Made by a program: the position numbers and the translations under genes. 64,000 nucleotides of DNA from Bacteroidales bacterium (lineage in GTDB: Bacteria > Bacteroidota > Bacteroidia > Bacteroidales > UBA932), in the NCBI GenBank assembly GCA_017557535.1, contig JAFYYM010000070.1, forward strand, positions 1-64,000, written 5' to 3'. Shown in pieces: positions 11,378 to 18,835 of this stretch (the stretch's first letter is position 1; each line of letters begins with the position of its first letter). The notes beneath the pieces are model-generated. The model saw nothing but the letters and a program-made list of their open reading frames with translations, had not been told where the DNA came from and ran no database searches.

Positions 11378-12181
11378 ATGAAAAAGATTCTGGCCATCAT
11401 GGCCGCAGTTTTGACACTAGCATCCTGCAGCGAGAATTTCAACGCCGCATATCTCCTTTCAAGTGGAGCCAAAATCGCCCAGGCCGCATCCGTCACTGAC
11501 GAGCAGATGAAGGCCTATGTGAGCCAATATGTCGCCCAGCTCGACGCCCAGAGCCCTGTCCTTCCCGAGAGCAACGCCTACGTCAAAAGAGTGCGTAACC
11601 TCACGAAGGGCATCACCGAGGTCGACGGTACTCCTCTGAATTTCAAGGTCTACCAGACCAACGACGTCAACGCTTTCGCCTGCGCCGACGGCAGCGTCAG
11701 GATCTACACCGGACTTCTCGACAGGATGACAGACGACGAGGTCCTCGGAGTTGTGGGACACGAGATCGGCCATGTCGCCCTCAAGCACTCATTAAAGCAA
11801 TATAAGGCAGCTTTGCGCAACTCGGCCATCAGGGATGCTGTGGTCTCAACAGGAGGAGCAGTGGCTGTCCTGACCGCTTCCCAGCTCGGTGACCTCGGTG
11901 AAGCTCTCATGAGCGCCAAATTCTCAAGGAAGCAGGAGGCTCAGGCTGACGACTATGGCTACGACTTCCTTGTAGCCCATAAAAAGAATCCCTGGGCTAT
12001 GGCCATGTCTTTTGAGAAACTGTTGAGCCTTTCCAACGGTGGAGCTTCAGCTGGAACCCAAGCAGCCTCATCCAGTTCAGCGGTCTCCGAGATATTCTCG
12101 GACCATCCGTCAACAGAAAAGCGCATCGCGACCATGTCGCAACGCGCCACAAATGACGGCTACAAGCGTCCCGCCAAATAA
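11378..12181 (+). CDS. M48-family metalloprotease lipoprotein (LoiP/BepA-like)
   Basis: A 267-residue zinc protease with a lipoprotein signal (LASC, Cys17). The HExxH motif is HEIGH at residues 128-132, and a downstream QEAQADDYG segment supplies the third zinc ligand. This is the arrangement of small periplasmic M48 proteases such as YggG/LoiP, which are implicated in outer-membrane protein quality control and stress. It follows the macroglobulin-PBP1C pair in the same direction but with its own promoter, which fits a cluster devoted to envelope maintenance. The substrate is unknown. Confidence 0.9.
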   Translation: MKKILAIMAAVLTLASCSENFNAAYLLSSGAKIAQAASVTDEQMKAYVSQYVAQLDAQSPVLPESNAYVKRVRNLTKGITEVDGTPLNFKVYQTNDVNAFACADGSVRIYTGLLDRMTDDEVLGVVGHEIGHVALKHSLKQYKAALRNSAIRDAVVSTGGAVAVLTASQLGDLGEALMSAKFSRKQEAQADDYGYDFLVAHKKNPWAMAMSFEKLLSLSNGGASAGTQAASSSSAVSEIFSDHPSTEKRIATMSQRATNDGYKRPAK

Positions 12182-12196
12182 TAAGGCTACACCTTT

Positions 12197-12583
12197 TTAC
12201 TGATTTTCACCGGGGGCGATGGCGACATCGCCCTTTAGTCCATCCTCAGGTACCTGGGACGATGGAGCTACTATATCACCCTGAGTCACATAGACTTCCG
12301 GCTCTTCAATATCCCCGTCCTGGGGATGGCAGGCTGTGAATGCCACTGGAGCCAACGAGGCCAGTCCCATCGATAGACCGACCAACTTGACAACCTTGCC
12401 GAGCCTCCGACGGGCGGCTAGCTGGTTCTCAAGATAAACCACTTCCGCCTCGCACTTGGGACAGGTCCCGGCACAGGAGCCTTTGTGCTTGCACTCAGAG
12501 GTGACAAACTCGATCTCATTCTCCGCCGCGATCTGGCGACGGATCTCCTTGAGCATCTTACAGATTTCTTTTCCTCTTTGCAT
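12197..12583 (-). CDS. Cys-rich single-span membrane protein coupled to radical SAM
   Basis: A 128-residue protein of unknown function. The N-terminal part has four cysteines spaced C31-x5-C37-x3-C41-x2-C44 (the last two as CPKC), suited to bind zinc or an iron-sulfur cluster. A short helical stretch with a basic patch follows (about 53-62), then one hydrophobic segment (about 62-84) ending in TAC, and an acidic, Pro-rich tail. Its start lies 26 bases inside the upstream radical-SAM gene, so the two are translationally coupled. I have the impression of similar proteins in other Bacteroidales but cannot name a family. A substrate, electron-transfer partner or membrane anchor for the radical SAM enzyme are all possible. 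Confidence 0.6.
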   Translation of the reverse strand: MQRGKEICKMLKEIRRQIAAENEIEFVTSECKHKGSCAGTCPKCEAEVVYLENQLAARRRLGKVVKLVGLSMGLASLAPVAFTACHPQDGDIEEPEVYVTQGDIVAPSSQVPEDGLKGDVAIAPGENQ

Positions 12584-13190
12584 ATTCCACGTTGTATTTG
12601 AATTTATCTATTCTCTCAAAACCAAGTCCCCGTACAGCAGCCTCACTCCTCGCGATGTCATCCTTGGTGTTGTAGGCAGGAATCTCCGGGATCCTGATCA
12701 CGCACTTGTCAGCCAGCCCCTTCTCCGAAAGGATCCTCAGATTCTCGAGCACCTTGCCATTGTCCTTGCCGGTGTAGCTTGAATATATCCCCGGATCCAT
12801 GTCCTTAATGTCAATCAAGTAGCTGTCCACCACCGGGATAACATCTTCCAAAAAGGACGTAGGCACATTCAGGCACGTCTCCAGATTGATCTTCCATTGT
12901 TCTCCACAAACCGTCCTGAACTCTTTGATAAACAAATGGTTCAATAGCGGCTCTCCCCCTCCGAACGTGACTCCCCCGCCCGTGGCCAAGAAATACAGCT
13001 CATCCTTCCTCAATTCCATATAAAGCTCCTCCGGGGTATATTCCTTGGACGGATACGAGTCCGAAAGAGTCTGGGGATTCAGGCAATACTTGCAGTCAAG
13101 GGGACAAAACATGAAGGCTACCAGAGTGGTGACTCCTTCACCATCAACCCCTATCCGCAGTCTGGATAGCGCTGAGATCTTGGCTTTCAT
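12558..13190 (-). CDS. Radical SAM protein, glycyl-radical-activase-like
   Basis: A 210-residue 4Fe-4S radical SAM enzyme. The cluster motif is C29-x3-C33-x2-C36 (FCPLDCKYC), and GGGVTFGGGEPLL is the SAM-binding GGE motif. The short length and the ETCLNVP and DSYLIDIKDMD segments resemble pyruvate-formate-lyase activating enzymes. No glycyl radical enzyme lies nearby; instead the next gene, overlapping by 26 bases, encodes a Cys-rich membrane protein. It may activate an unlinked glycyl radical enzyme, or act on its small partner. The enzyme class is clear; the substrate is not. Confidence 0.8.
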   Translation of the reverse strand: MKAKISALSRLRIGVDGEGVTTLVAFMFCPLDCKYCLNPQTLSDSYPSKEYTPEELYMELRKDELYFLATGGGVTFGGGEPLLNHLFIKEFRTVCGEQWKINLETCLNVPTSFLEDVIPVVDSYLIDIKDMDPGIYSSYTGKDNGKVLENLRILSEKGLADKCVIRIPEIPAYNTKDDIARSEAAVRGLGFERIDKFKYNVEYAKRKRNL

Positions 13191-13250
13191 CTATATATAT
13201 AAACCCCAAAATTCGAGAATCTTGCTCGTCTTTTAAGAAAAAAAATGAGA

Positions 13251-14162
13251 TTATGGCTGTTTATAGTCCGGCCTGAGAGAAACAGAAGTCTCTGTCGGGA
13301 AATCGGCAGGAACCTTCCGCTTTACATCACCCGTGGCGCACCATTCTGCCCCTCTTATCAGAAGCTCCTGAAAACCAGCGCATTGCATAGCCGGGTTATC
13401 CTCCAGAGTCTCACCGCAGTGACCAAGCATGGTGTGGAATACCCTTCCTTTGCCATATTCAACCGTGAAGACTAACGGTTCCTCACGGCCAGAACCACCT
13501 TTATCTATTGGTGAATATGCGGTGTAAAGAAGGTCCTTGATGTCTCCCGGGCCCCTCATCCTGTCATACAGCTCGTCACTGGCGTGCTTCCAATGCTCCG
13601 GAAGGCCTTCCAATATCGGATGGGAAGAGACCCTCCTGTTCATGATGTATTCATGTCTGGCGCCGTGGGACCCACCGGAACCAGGAGTCTCGTCCCTGAA
13701 GAGACCACCGTCTTTCCAGTAGACGTAAGGTCCTGATTTCTCGTCCCTTCCGCCCCATCCGCCAAGAGCGATGATCTGATTGTACTCTTCCCAGCCGGTG
13801 AAAGCATTATCCGCGGCATGGTACACGACCACTCCCCCGCCGTTCTTGACGAAATCCAGAAAAGCGGAATTCATCTTCTCCGGCCATGGATCGCCATTAT
13901 AGTCAAGGAACACGAAGTCATATTCGCTGAAATCCACATCGAAGCCAGACATGTCCTCCCCGGCGGCAGGAGAGACAGCGACATCCATCTTGAATTGGCC
14001 GGAATTCTCAAGGATAAGCTTGATCGCCTTATGGCTGACCGGCCAATTGTGGTTGTTCTGCCCGGTGATGATGACACCATGAATCGGCTTCCCTGTGCAA
14101 GCGGAACAGAGAGTGACCAGGAGAAGAATGGCCACGACGAAAAGATTGTGAAGAGTTCTCAT
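13251..14162 (-). CDS. ThuA-like domain lipoprotein
   Basis: A 303-residue protein with a lipoprotein signal (lipobox CSAC, Cys22). It is followed by a ThuA-like (glutamine-amidotransferase fold, PF06283-type) domain: GVIITGQNNHNW at the start, GGGVVVYHAADNAF in the middle and GRVFHTMLGHCGE near the end. Such proteins are common in polysaccharide-degrading Bacteroidetes and are linked to sugar metabolism, but their biochemistry is poorly defined. It starts 5 bases after the GH39 gene stops, so they form a two-gene operon. It probably acts in the periplasm or at the outer membrane on the same glycan. Confidence 0.82.
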   Translation of the reverse strand: MRTLHNLFVVAILLLVTLCSACTGKPIHGVIITGQNNHNWPVSHKAIKLILENSGQFKMDVAVSPAAGEDMSGFDVDFSEYDFVFLDYNGDPWPEKMNSAFLDFVKNGGGVVVYHAADNAFTGWEEYNQIIALGGWGGRDEKSGPYVYWKDGGLFRDETPGSGGSHGARHEYIMNRRVSSHPILEGLPEHWKHASDELYDRMRGPGDIKDLLYTAYSPIDKGGSGREEPLVFTVEYGKGRVFHTMLGHCGETLEDNPAMQCAGFQELLIRGAEWCATGDVKRKVPADFPTETSVSLRPDYKQP

Positions 14163-14167
14163 GCTGA

Positions 14168-15559
14168 TTATTGTAAAGGTATATCAAAAAGCACAAATGC
14201 GTCAGGATCCAGGACCCCTTCAATGACGCCTCCTTTCATTTCCAAAGGAATCTCAGTGAAGGCCCTGTCAGAATCAGTGAGATAGGCATAGACCAGTCCG
14301 TCTCCTGCCCCCGTGATCTCAATCCGGAACGGCCGTATCTTGGTCACGTTATTATCCTCGGAGTACCGTGTCAACAATACCCTCAGATGGCCTTCAGAAG
14401 AGCGGGCCGCTGTCGCATATAGTTCATTGTCACCTGCTTCCGCTTTCACCTGTGTCCCGTACTGAATCAATTTGTCCCATGCGTAGAAAGCATAGTAAGT
14501 CTTTGAAGGACGATAAGTTGTCTGATCAAAGGCCCCGCAGAAGGCGCTGGGGCGGAAATCATAGTACATGAGCATGTCAACCGGCTCATCCTGGCAGGCA
14601 GACATAACAGCGGCGGTGAAGGCGGCGCCTTTGATGGCGCTGATCTCGGAAAGGCTGTACACATATTCATCTGTCCAGCCTTTGATGAAATTCCACTCGT
14701 CAAGGAATGAGGGAGTGTCCGTGAATCCGTTTTTGTCCAAAAGAGCCCGGATGCGTCTCGCTTTTTCAGTGAAAGCCGAAACGGAGCGCTCATAAATATG
14801 CCATGAGAAGAAGTCCAGACCTATTTTCTTTTGACTCATCCTCTGGAGGAAGGTGTCCGCCCATTCCTCCATCCAGCACAAAGCCGGTCCTCCGATCATC
14901 AAGTCCGGAAAGGTCTTGTTAAGATATTTTGCGGCAACCTCATAAAACTCATAGAACTGCTCCGGGGTGCCTCCCCAAGTGTGTGGCTTTGTTTTCCAGT
15001 CCTCAACGTCCAGATCAGGCTCGTTCCATATCTCCCAGTATTTGATGCCCAGATGGAGGCCATTCGCCCACCCCTCGTTGTAATGCCTGATGACATGCTC
15101 ACATATCTTGGCCCATTTGAGATAATCCTTAGGCGGAAAGATATTGTAATGCTTCACCGTGTGCTCGATACTTTCTCCAAGCCGGAAAAACACCTGCGTC
15201 CCGGCGGCTGTTATGCTTTGGAGATAGGCGTCGGTATTGGTGAAATCGTAAGCTGAGGGATCGTTTGGATTCTTATCGAAATCCGGAAACAGCTGGGAAA
15301 TGTCCACGCAATGCGGCCCGCCATATCCGGCATAGTATGCGGAATCGTGAGTACGGGCGTAAGGTATATTGAGGATTTTGTACTCATAAAAATTGCCACG
15401 GGTCTGCTCCTTGGCGTTGGCGACGGCAGGGCCATTGTTCACGGCGTTCATCGGCTTGATAGTCCCGACAACAACATTAGGATCGATGACAACCTGCGCT
15501 CCGGCAGGAAGCCCAAGCGCCAGCATGAGGATTAAGTGGATGGGTTTGAGAGATTTCAT
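14168..15559 (-). CDS. Secreted GH39-like glycoside hydrolase
   Basis: 463 residues with an N-terminal signal peptide (cleavage near PAGAQ). A TIM-barrel glycosidase follows, with WNEPD carrying the likely acid/base Glu near residue 180 and DEWN carrying the likely nucleophile Glu near 288. The spacing fits clan GH-A families such as GH39 (beta-xylosidase/iduronidase-like), with a C-terminal beta domain. The linkage cleaved is uncertain. The start at 15559 (or 15565) is chosen over an ATG at 15619 because a TATATTTG box at 15597-15590 lies between them. It is the first gene of an operon with the ThuA-like protein. Confidence 0.82.
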   Translation of the reverse strand: MKSLKPIHLILMLALGLPAGAQVVIDPNVVVGTIKPMNAVNNGPAVANAKEQTRGNFYEYKILNIPYARTHDSAYYAGYGGPHCVDISQLFPDFDKNPNDPSAYDFTNTDAYLQSITAAGTQVFFRLGESIEHTVKHYNIFPPKDYLKWAKICEHVIRHYNEGWANGLHLGIKYWEIWNEPDLDVEDWKTKPHTWGGTPEQFYEFYEVAAKYLNKTFPDLMIGGPALCWMEEWADTFLQRMSQKKIGLDFFSWHIYERSVSAFTEKARRIRALLDKNGFTDTPSFLDEWNFIKGWTDEYVYSLSEISAIKGAAFTAAVMSACQDEPVDMLMYYDFRPSAFCGAFDQTTYRPSKTYYAFYAWDKLIQYGTQVKAEAGDNELYATAARSSEGHLRVLLTRYSEDNNVTKIRPFRIEITGAGDGLVYAYLTDSDRAFTEIPLEMKGGVIEGVLDPDAFVLFDIPLQ

Positions 15560-15589
15560 GGGCATTTCTTTAGAGAGACTTCGTTGACA

Positions 15590-15597
15590 CAAATATA
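15590..15597 (-). promoter_or_regulatory. -7 box of the GH39-ThuA operon
   Basis: TATATTTG on the minus strand, 31 bases before the chosen start codon. No clear TTTG is seen 19 to 21 bases upstream; that position falls inside the ssb remnant, which suggests the island joined right behind this promoter. Confidence 0.6.
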
Positions 15598-15610
15598 CAA
15601 AAAATGGAAT

Positions 15611-15682
15611 CAGGTACATGTAATCGGAAGATTACGAGTGCAGAGGTACACCGGAGCAGATGAGACAGATTATGTCAATTGA
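15611..15682 (+). pseudogene. Remnant of an ssb gene (C-terminal part)
   Basis: These 72 bases are open in one frame and encode HVIGRLRVQRYTGAD, then diverge and stop at 15680-15682. The intact ssb gene 1.2 kb away has HVIGRLRIQRYTGAD at 16801-16845. Over about 55 bases the two copies differ at roughly nine positions, nearly all third codon positions or a Val/Ile change. The piece therefore came from a functional, diverged ssb paralog rather than a recent local copy. No start or N-terminal OB-fold half remains. It marks one edge of the accessory island. Confidence 0.8.
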
Positions 15683-15708
15683 CTGAATCAGTAATGATGA
15701 TTCTTTGA

Positions 15709-15738
15709 ACAAATCGCCCACTTCGGTGGGCGATTTGT
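15709..15738 (-). terminator. Hairpin terminator behind yoeB
   Basis: A perfect 13-base inverted repeat (15709-15721 with 15726-15738) closed by a four-base loop (TTCG on the plus strand), directly at the yoeB stop codon. The T tract is weak on both strands, so efficiency is uncertain. Confidence 0.65.
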
Positions 15739-16004
15739 TACTTGTAATGGCCGAAAGTTGATAGAATCAATACCTCAACTATATCATCATAGATCCTATA
15801 AACCAGACGATGCTCTCTGGTGATTCTCCTGGAATAGACCGTACCATCATAACCTTTTAAGGTCTCGACCTGTCCGGTACCTGTACGAGGATGTTCTTTC
15901 AATTCATCAAGAAGTTGAGCCAGTTTTCTCACAGCAAGAGGCGCCTTCTTATGCAATATTTTCAAGTCCTTCTGCGCCTGCTCAGTAAAAACTATTCGGT
16001 ACAT
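15738..16004 (-). CDS. yoeB: YoeB-family mRNA interferase toxin
   Basis: An 88-residue RelE-superfamily ribonuclease that cleaves mRNA on the ribosome. It starts MYRIVFTEQAQKDLKILHK, has the central ELKEHPRTGTGQVETLKG segment with basic residues RRITREHRLVYRI, and ends in GHYK. The His-Tyr pair near the C-terminus is a catalytic feature of YoeB, and the length matches the family. The antitoxin gene lies 2 bases upstream in the same direction, the usual order. All key residues I can identify are present, so it is probably active. Confidence 0.92.
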   Translation of the reverse strand: MYRIVFTEQAQKDLKILHKKAPLAVRKLAQLLDELKEHPRTGTGQVETLKGYDGTVYSRRITREHRLVYRIYDDIVEVLILSTFGHYK

Positions 16005-16006
16005 GT

Positions 16007-16273
16007 CTATTCCGTCTCAATAAGCCTGTTCAGAAACTCTTCCGAACCCTCCCCATCATTCATCCTGAACACCTTACCCTTGGCATAGTCCTCAATGCCC
16101 TGACGGATTTTCGTTTCCAACTCATCGCGGCTGAGCAGAGTATCTCCTTCCACTACAGGAACAAGACGATAACTGCCGTGAGATCTGGATGTGATCACAA
16201 CATCATCGCTTTTTGCCAGAGCAAAATACTTCCGCTGGTTAGCCCTGAATTCCCTGCTGCTTACTACTACCAT
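16007..16273 (-). CDS. yefM: YefM/Phd-family antitoxin
   Basis: An 88-residue antitoxin. The N-terminal Phd/YefM fold (VVSSREFRANQRKYFALA) binds DNA as a dimer. The C-terminal acidic tail (NDGEGSEEFLNRLIETE) would wrap the YoeB toxin. It is the first gene of the toxin-antitoxin pair and should repress its own promoter together with YoeB. A palindrome at 16318-16332, 45 bases upstream, is the likely operator. Confidence 0.9.
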   Translation of the reverse strand: MVVVSSREFRANQRKYFALAKSDDVVITSRSHGSYRLVPVVEGDTLLSRDELETKIRQGIEDYAKGKVFRMNDGEGSEEFLNRLIETE

Positions 16274-16317
16274 AGTTTATTCTTTATTTTTACGCAATAT
16301 ACGAACTTTCAAATAAA

Positions 16318-16332
16318 GTACCAAAATGGTAC
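16318..16332 (-). promoter_or_regulatory. Probable YefM operator palindrome
   Basis: GTACC-AAAAT-GGTAC, a perfect five-base inverted repeat with a five-base centre, upstream of the antitoxin gene. A near-consensus -7 element (TTTATTTG, 16317-16310) abuts it. YefM-type repressors are known to bind short TGTAC/GTACA palindromes, which this resembles. Confidence 0.5.
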
Positions 16333-16369
16333 ACATATATCTGGTTCATTGCTCCATTTACATGCATGA

Positions 16370-16570
16370 GTGCTTTTCAACAATGCCTACGGGATAGTCC
16401 TCCTTTACAACCATCCTTCTGGCAACCCCCAGCCAAGCTTTCAGGACATAAGGTTCACAGCAGGGATGAAAAAGGCATGCGACCTCATGAACATCAACCT
16501 TATGGATCATATCATTTTCACCGATGAGGGCTTCTTCAGCTTCTCGGAGGAAAGAGTCATCAACAACTAA
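16370..16570 (+). pseudogene. Truncated RadC/JAB-domain gene, 3' part
   Basis: 66 codons that match the C-terminal half of RadC-like JAB/MPN proteins: NNAYGIVLLYNHPSGNPQPS contains the metal-binding HPSG motif, followed by a DHIIFTDEGFFSFSEE segment. Normal RadC-like proteins on Bacteroidetes mobile elements are about 150 residues, so the N-terminal half, including the first metal ligand, is missing. The apparent GTG start follows an in-frame stop at once. Intact radC next to ssb is a common mobile-element pair. The truncation point lies next to the yefM promoter, as if the toxin-antitoxin module had replaced the 5' half. Confidence 0.8.
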
Positions 16571-16584
16571 ACAATCAAATCATC

Positions 16585-16905
16585 ATGGAACAGTTGAATA
16601 AAGTCGAACTCATAGGCACCGTCGGAAGTGTCTATGTAAAAGAATTCGGAACGACCAAAGTCGCGAACTTCAGCGTTGCGACGAACTACTGCTACAAGTC
16701 ATCACAGGGAGAACCGGTAATCGAAACTACCTGGCATCGGGTCATAGCCTGGGACGGTCCGGACACCAAGGATGCGTTCAGGATCTCAAAAGGAGAACAG
16801 GTGCATGTAATCGGGAGATTACGGATACAGAGATACACCGGAGCGGATGGAGTGGAGAGAAGTATGGTTGAGATTGTGGCTTCTCGGGTGGGATCCATTA
16901 CTTAA
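16585..16905 (+). CDS. ssb: Short single-stranded DNA-binding protein, no acidic tail
   Basis: 106 residues forming one OB fold: NKVELIGTVGSV at the start, WHRVIAWDG with the ssDNA-stacking Trp residues, and HVIGRLRIQRYT. It ends at ASRVGSIT, with none of the acidic DDDIPF-type tail that cellular SSB uses to recruit partner proteins. Short tail-less SSBs are typical of Bacteroidetes integrative elements. The gene sits 14 bases after the radC fragment. It may still bind ssDNA, for example during transfer of an element, but cannot replace the cellular SSB. Confidence 0.88.
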   Translation: MEQLNKVELIGTVGSVYVKEFGTTKVANFSVATNYCYKSSQGEPVIETTWHRVIAWDGPDTKDAFRISKGEQVHVIGRLRIQRYTGADGVERSMVEIVASRVGSIT

Positions 16906-16931
16906 TTCGATGATTTTCTTCGGATTTTTTC

Positions 16932-16939
16932 TATATTTG
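16932..16939 (+). promoter_or_regulatory. -7 box before the small lipoprotein gene
   Basis: TATATTTG, 60 bases before the ATG at 17000. No convincing -33 TTTG is visible. It supports 17000 rather than 16847 as the start of the following gene. Confidence 0.55.
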
Positions 16940-16999
16940 TGTCCGTCAGGGAACTGTCAAAAGACAACCCTGGCGGACATATTTATTATTATTCAAGTC

Positions 17000-17410
17000 A
17001 TGAAAACAAGATTATCATTTTTGGGAATCATTTTCCCCATCATCTTATTATGTTGTTCTTGTGATAAGAACGATCTACAAGGGGAGACTACATATACCAT
17101 TGATTTTGAACATCCACATCTCACTCCTGGCTCTGGAGCCGGCCCTTTAAGGATCACGGTATGTGAATTCACGGAATCTAATGATATTGTTGAAAGTCAT
17201 CCTTGCTCCACAGATATGTATATCGGTTTTCAAGAAACATTTACAGCTAACCCACTATCAGTTAAAGTCAAAGTTAAATGGAATAGTTATAAAGCCCTTG
17301 ATCCGAAGTCGCACAATATGTGGGTTCAAAAAGTTTTTTTCTTAAAGAAAGGGAAGCATTCTCTTTTCGTGATAGATGGTGATTGTAGCGTTGCTTATGA
17401 CCAACCATGA
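17000..17410 (+). CDS. Small lipoprotein of unknown function
   Basis: 136 residues starting MKTRLSFLGIIFPIILLCCSC, a lipoprotein-type signal. The mature part is rich in beta-strand patterns, with TYTIDFEH, PLRITVCEF and SVKVKVKWN. I recognise no family. An upstream in-frame ATG at 17000-153 (inside ssb) is rejected because the signal peptide and a -7 box point to 17000. The gene is clearly AT-richer than the flanking chromosome, as are the next two genes, fitting horizontal acquisition. A terminator follows. Confidence 0.6.
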   Translation: MKTRLSFLGIIFPIILLCCSCDKNDLQGETTYTIDFEHPHLTPGSGAGPLRITVCEFTESNDIVESHPCSTDMYIGFQETFTANPLSVKVKVKWNSYKALDPKSHNMWVQKVFFLKKGKHSLFVIDGDCSVAYDQP

Positions 17411-17465
17411 TTCTTATTGCCGACATAAGAATCATTCACAGTTATAGAATAATCATGAGTATAAT

Positions 17466-17488
17466 AAAAGCCCAATTCGGGCTTTTTT
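17466..17488 (+). terminator. Intrinsic terminator
   Basis: AAAGCCC (17467-17473) pairs with GGGCTTT (17479-17485), followed by more T. It ends the small lipoprotein transcript. Confidence 0.8.
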
Positions 17489-17617
17489 CATTAATGATTC
17501 TGGAGAGCCACAAAACAGCCATTATTTATAGTAATATTGATCATGCTTAGCGGACATTTTGACTATTAGTAGGAATAATAATCATTGTTTATAAAAGCAA
17601 ATGCCAAATAATGTTAT

Positions 17618-18193
17618 ATGATTACTGGATATCGAAGTCTTTTACAAGCCAGCATTGATGACAAAAGCGCTGTCCTAAACCGTCTTGTTTTTTCAGTACC
17701 GGAACTAATCCACCGATCATTTGTTGAATTGGAGGATAATGCACATGAAACTGCACTAAAAAATAGTGATGGTGAGATGGAGATCTACTTTTCAATATAT
17801 CATAATGAATCTGAAAGATATAGACCTGAAGACGAAGAATGGATGATAACAGAGTTTTATCGCTCAATGGTCTTGAACATAAGTAGCTTTGCTGAAACCA
17901 CAATTAAAAGTTTATTACAGAATCCAGATGAAAGATTTCATGGCAATTATCTTTTTAACGCTTTCAATAAACTCAACGAAGAATCATACCTTCAATTAGA
18001 TGGAATAAGCACTTACTGGGAAGGACACCAGGACTTCACACAAAAAAGAAATGATATAGCACATAACTGCCGTGATGTCGACATAACAGCAGAGGAATTG
18101 TATGATGCCATTAATGGAGTTCATAGACTTCTTAGAGCAATCGCTGATGCTCTTAACCTAAGGACAGCAGAGGGGCGATCGCATTCATATTAA
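17618..18193 (+). CDS. HEPN-domain protein, possible RNase
   Basis: 191 residues, mostly helical. Near residues 148-153 it has RNDIAH, the Rx4-6H motif of HEPN ribonucleases, followed by a helix (AEELYDAINGVHRLLRAIADAL) as in RiboL-PSP-like HEPN proteins. HEPN domains are common in toxins, abortive infection and CRISPR effectors, where the Arg and His form the RNA-cleaving site. No MNT nucleotidyltransferase antitoxin is present. The next gene is a DUF3853-like protein, then a structured RNA locus. A defence or toxin role is inferred; a non-catalytic HEPN role is also possible. The gene is AT-rich. No protein name can be assigned. Confidence 0.6.
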   Translation: MITGYRSLLQASIDDKSAVLNRLVFSVPELIHRSFVELEDNAHETALKNSDGEMEIYFSIYHNESERYRPEDEEWMITEFYRSMVLNISSFAETTIKSLLQNPDERFHGNYLFNAFNKLNEESYLQLDGISTYWEGHQDFTQKRNDIAHNCRDVDITAEELYDAINGVHRLLRAIADALNLRTAEGRSHSY

Positions 18194-18270
18194 TTATATC
18201 ACCAACTCGCTGTTTTATTATCTAGGAGTAAACCAATCTTTGTCTTTCAAACCCATAAAACACAATTATT

Positions 18271-18597
18271 ATGATGACAGACAGAGACACATTCGTTGTT
18301 CAATTGACCGTAGGTGAGTTGATTGAAATTCTTAAAGAGAATTTTCCTATTCTATCATCGAGTCAAGTAACATCACCAATACCGGCGAAAGACAATTCAA
18401 GATCTGACGGCTCTACTTTTAGTGGTCGGCTGGTATATGGTTTAAGAGGAATACAAGAATTGTTCAACGTTTCCCACAAGAAAGCACAAGAACTGAAAGA
18501 CACCTTGCTCGCTCCTGCTGTAATGCAGAATGGTAGAAAGATCGTAACTGATGTTGATTATGCACTCAAACTGTTTGATAATCGCAAGAAAAAATGA
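18271..18597 (+). CDS. DUF3853-like DNA-binding protein
   Basis: 108 residues. The C-terminal part reads VYGLRGIQELFNVSHKKAQELKDTLLAPAV, then NGRKIVTDVDYALKLF. This is the pattern of DUF3853/excisionase-like winged-helix proteins found on Bacteroidetes mobile elements, where a short helix-turn-helix reads one element end or an operator. The N-terminal 45 residues (LTVGELIEILKENF) could be a short oligomerisation helix. It follows the HEPN gene in the same direction with a 77-base gap. It may regulate the neighbouring genes or act in excision. Confidence 0.65.
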   Translation: MMTDRDTFVVQLTVGELIEILKENFPILSSSQVTSPIPAKDNSRSDGSTFSGRLVYGLRGIQELFNVSHKKAQELKDTLLAPAVMQNGRKIVTDVDYALKLFDNRKKK

Positions 18598-18599
18598 GT

Positions 18600-18835
18600 A
18601 TTCAAGGATTTATCAGAGGTTTTTGTATCTTTGCAATGCGTGATTGTGGTTGACAATGATACCCTTGCACGCTCCCTTATGAGAAAGATTCTGTGTTGGA
18701 TTGAAGATCCTTCGGCGAGGGCTTTCTTATCATTTTGCATACGAGTTGGATTGTAGTTCCAACGGGTCACTGCAAAATAGTATCCTTGAATGGTATGCTG
18801 GATTTACTGTTCCAACCTCGGCCATTCAAGGATTT
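18600..18835. repeat. 12-base direct repeats flanking the hairpin array
   Basis: ATTCAAGGATTT occurs at 18600-18611 and again at 18824-18835. The complement of its first ten bases is at 18782-18791. The central copy can pair with either outer copy. The pair could be the scar of an insertion, or an alternative-pairing switch. Confidence 0.6.
18626..18633 (+). promoter_or_regulatory. -7 box in front of the hairpin array
   Basis: TATCTTTG, 29 bases after the DUF3853-like stop codon. The -33 element is not convincing. Transcription from it would start at about 18638, exactly where the first hairpin begins, and no ORF follows on this strand before a terminator. Confidence 0.55.

Noticed and set aside
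15560-15619. GH39 start at 15619
   Set aside because: A TATATTTG -7 box lies between it and the signal peptide start at 15559.
16847-16999. Early start of the small lipoprotein inside ssb
   Set aside because: A -7 box at 16932-16939 and the signal peptide at 17000 show the real start.
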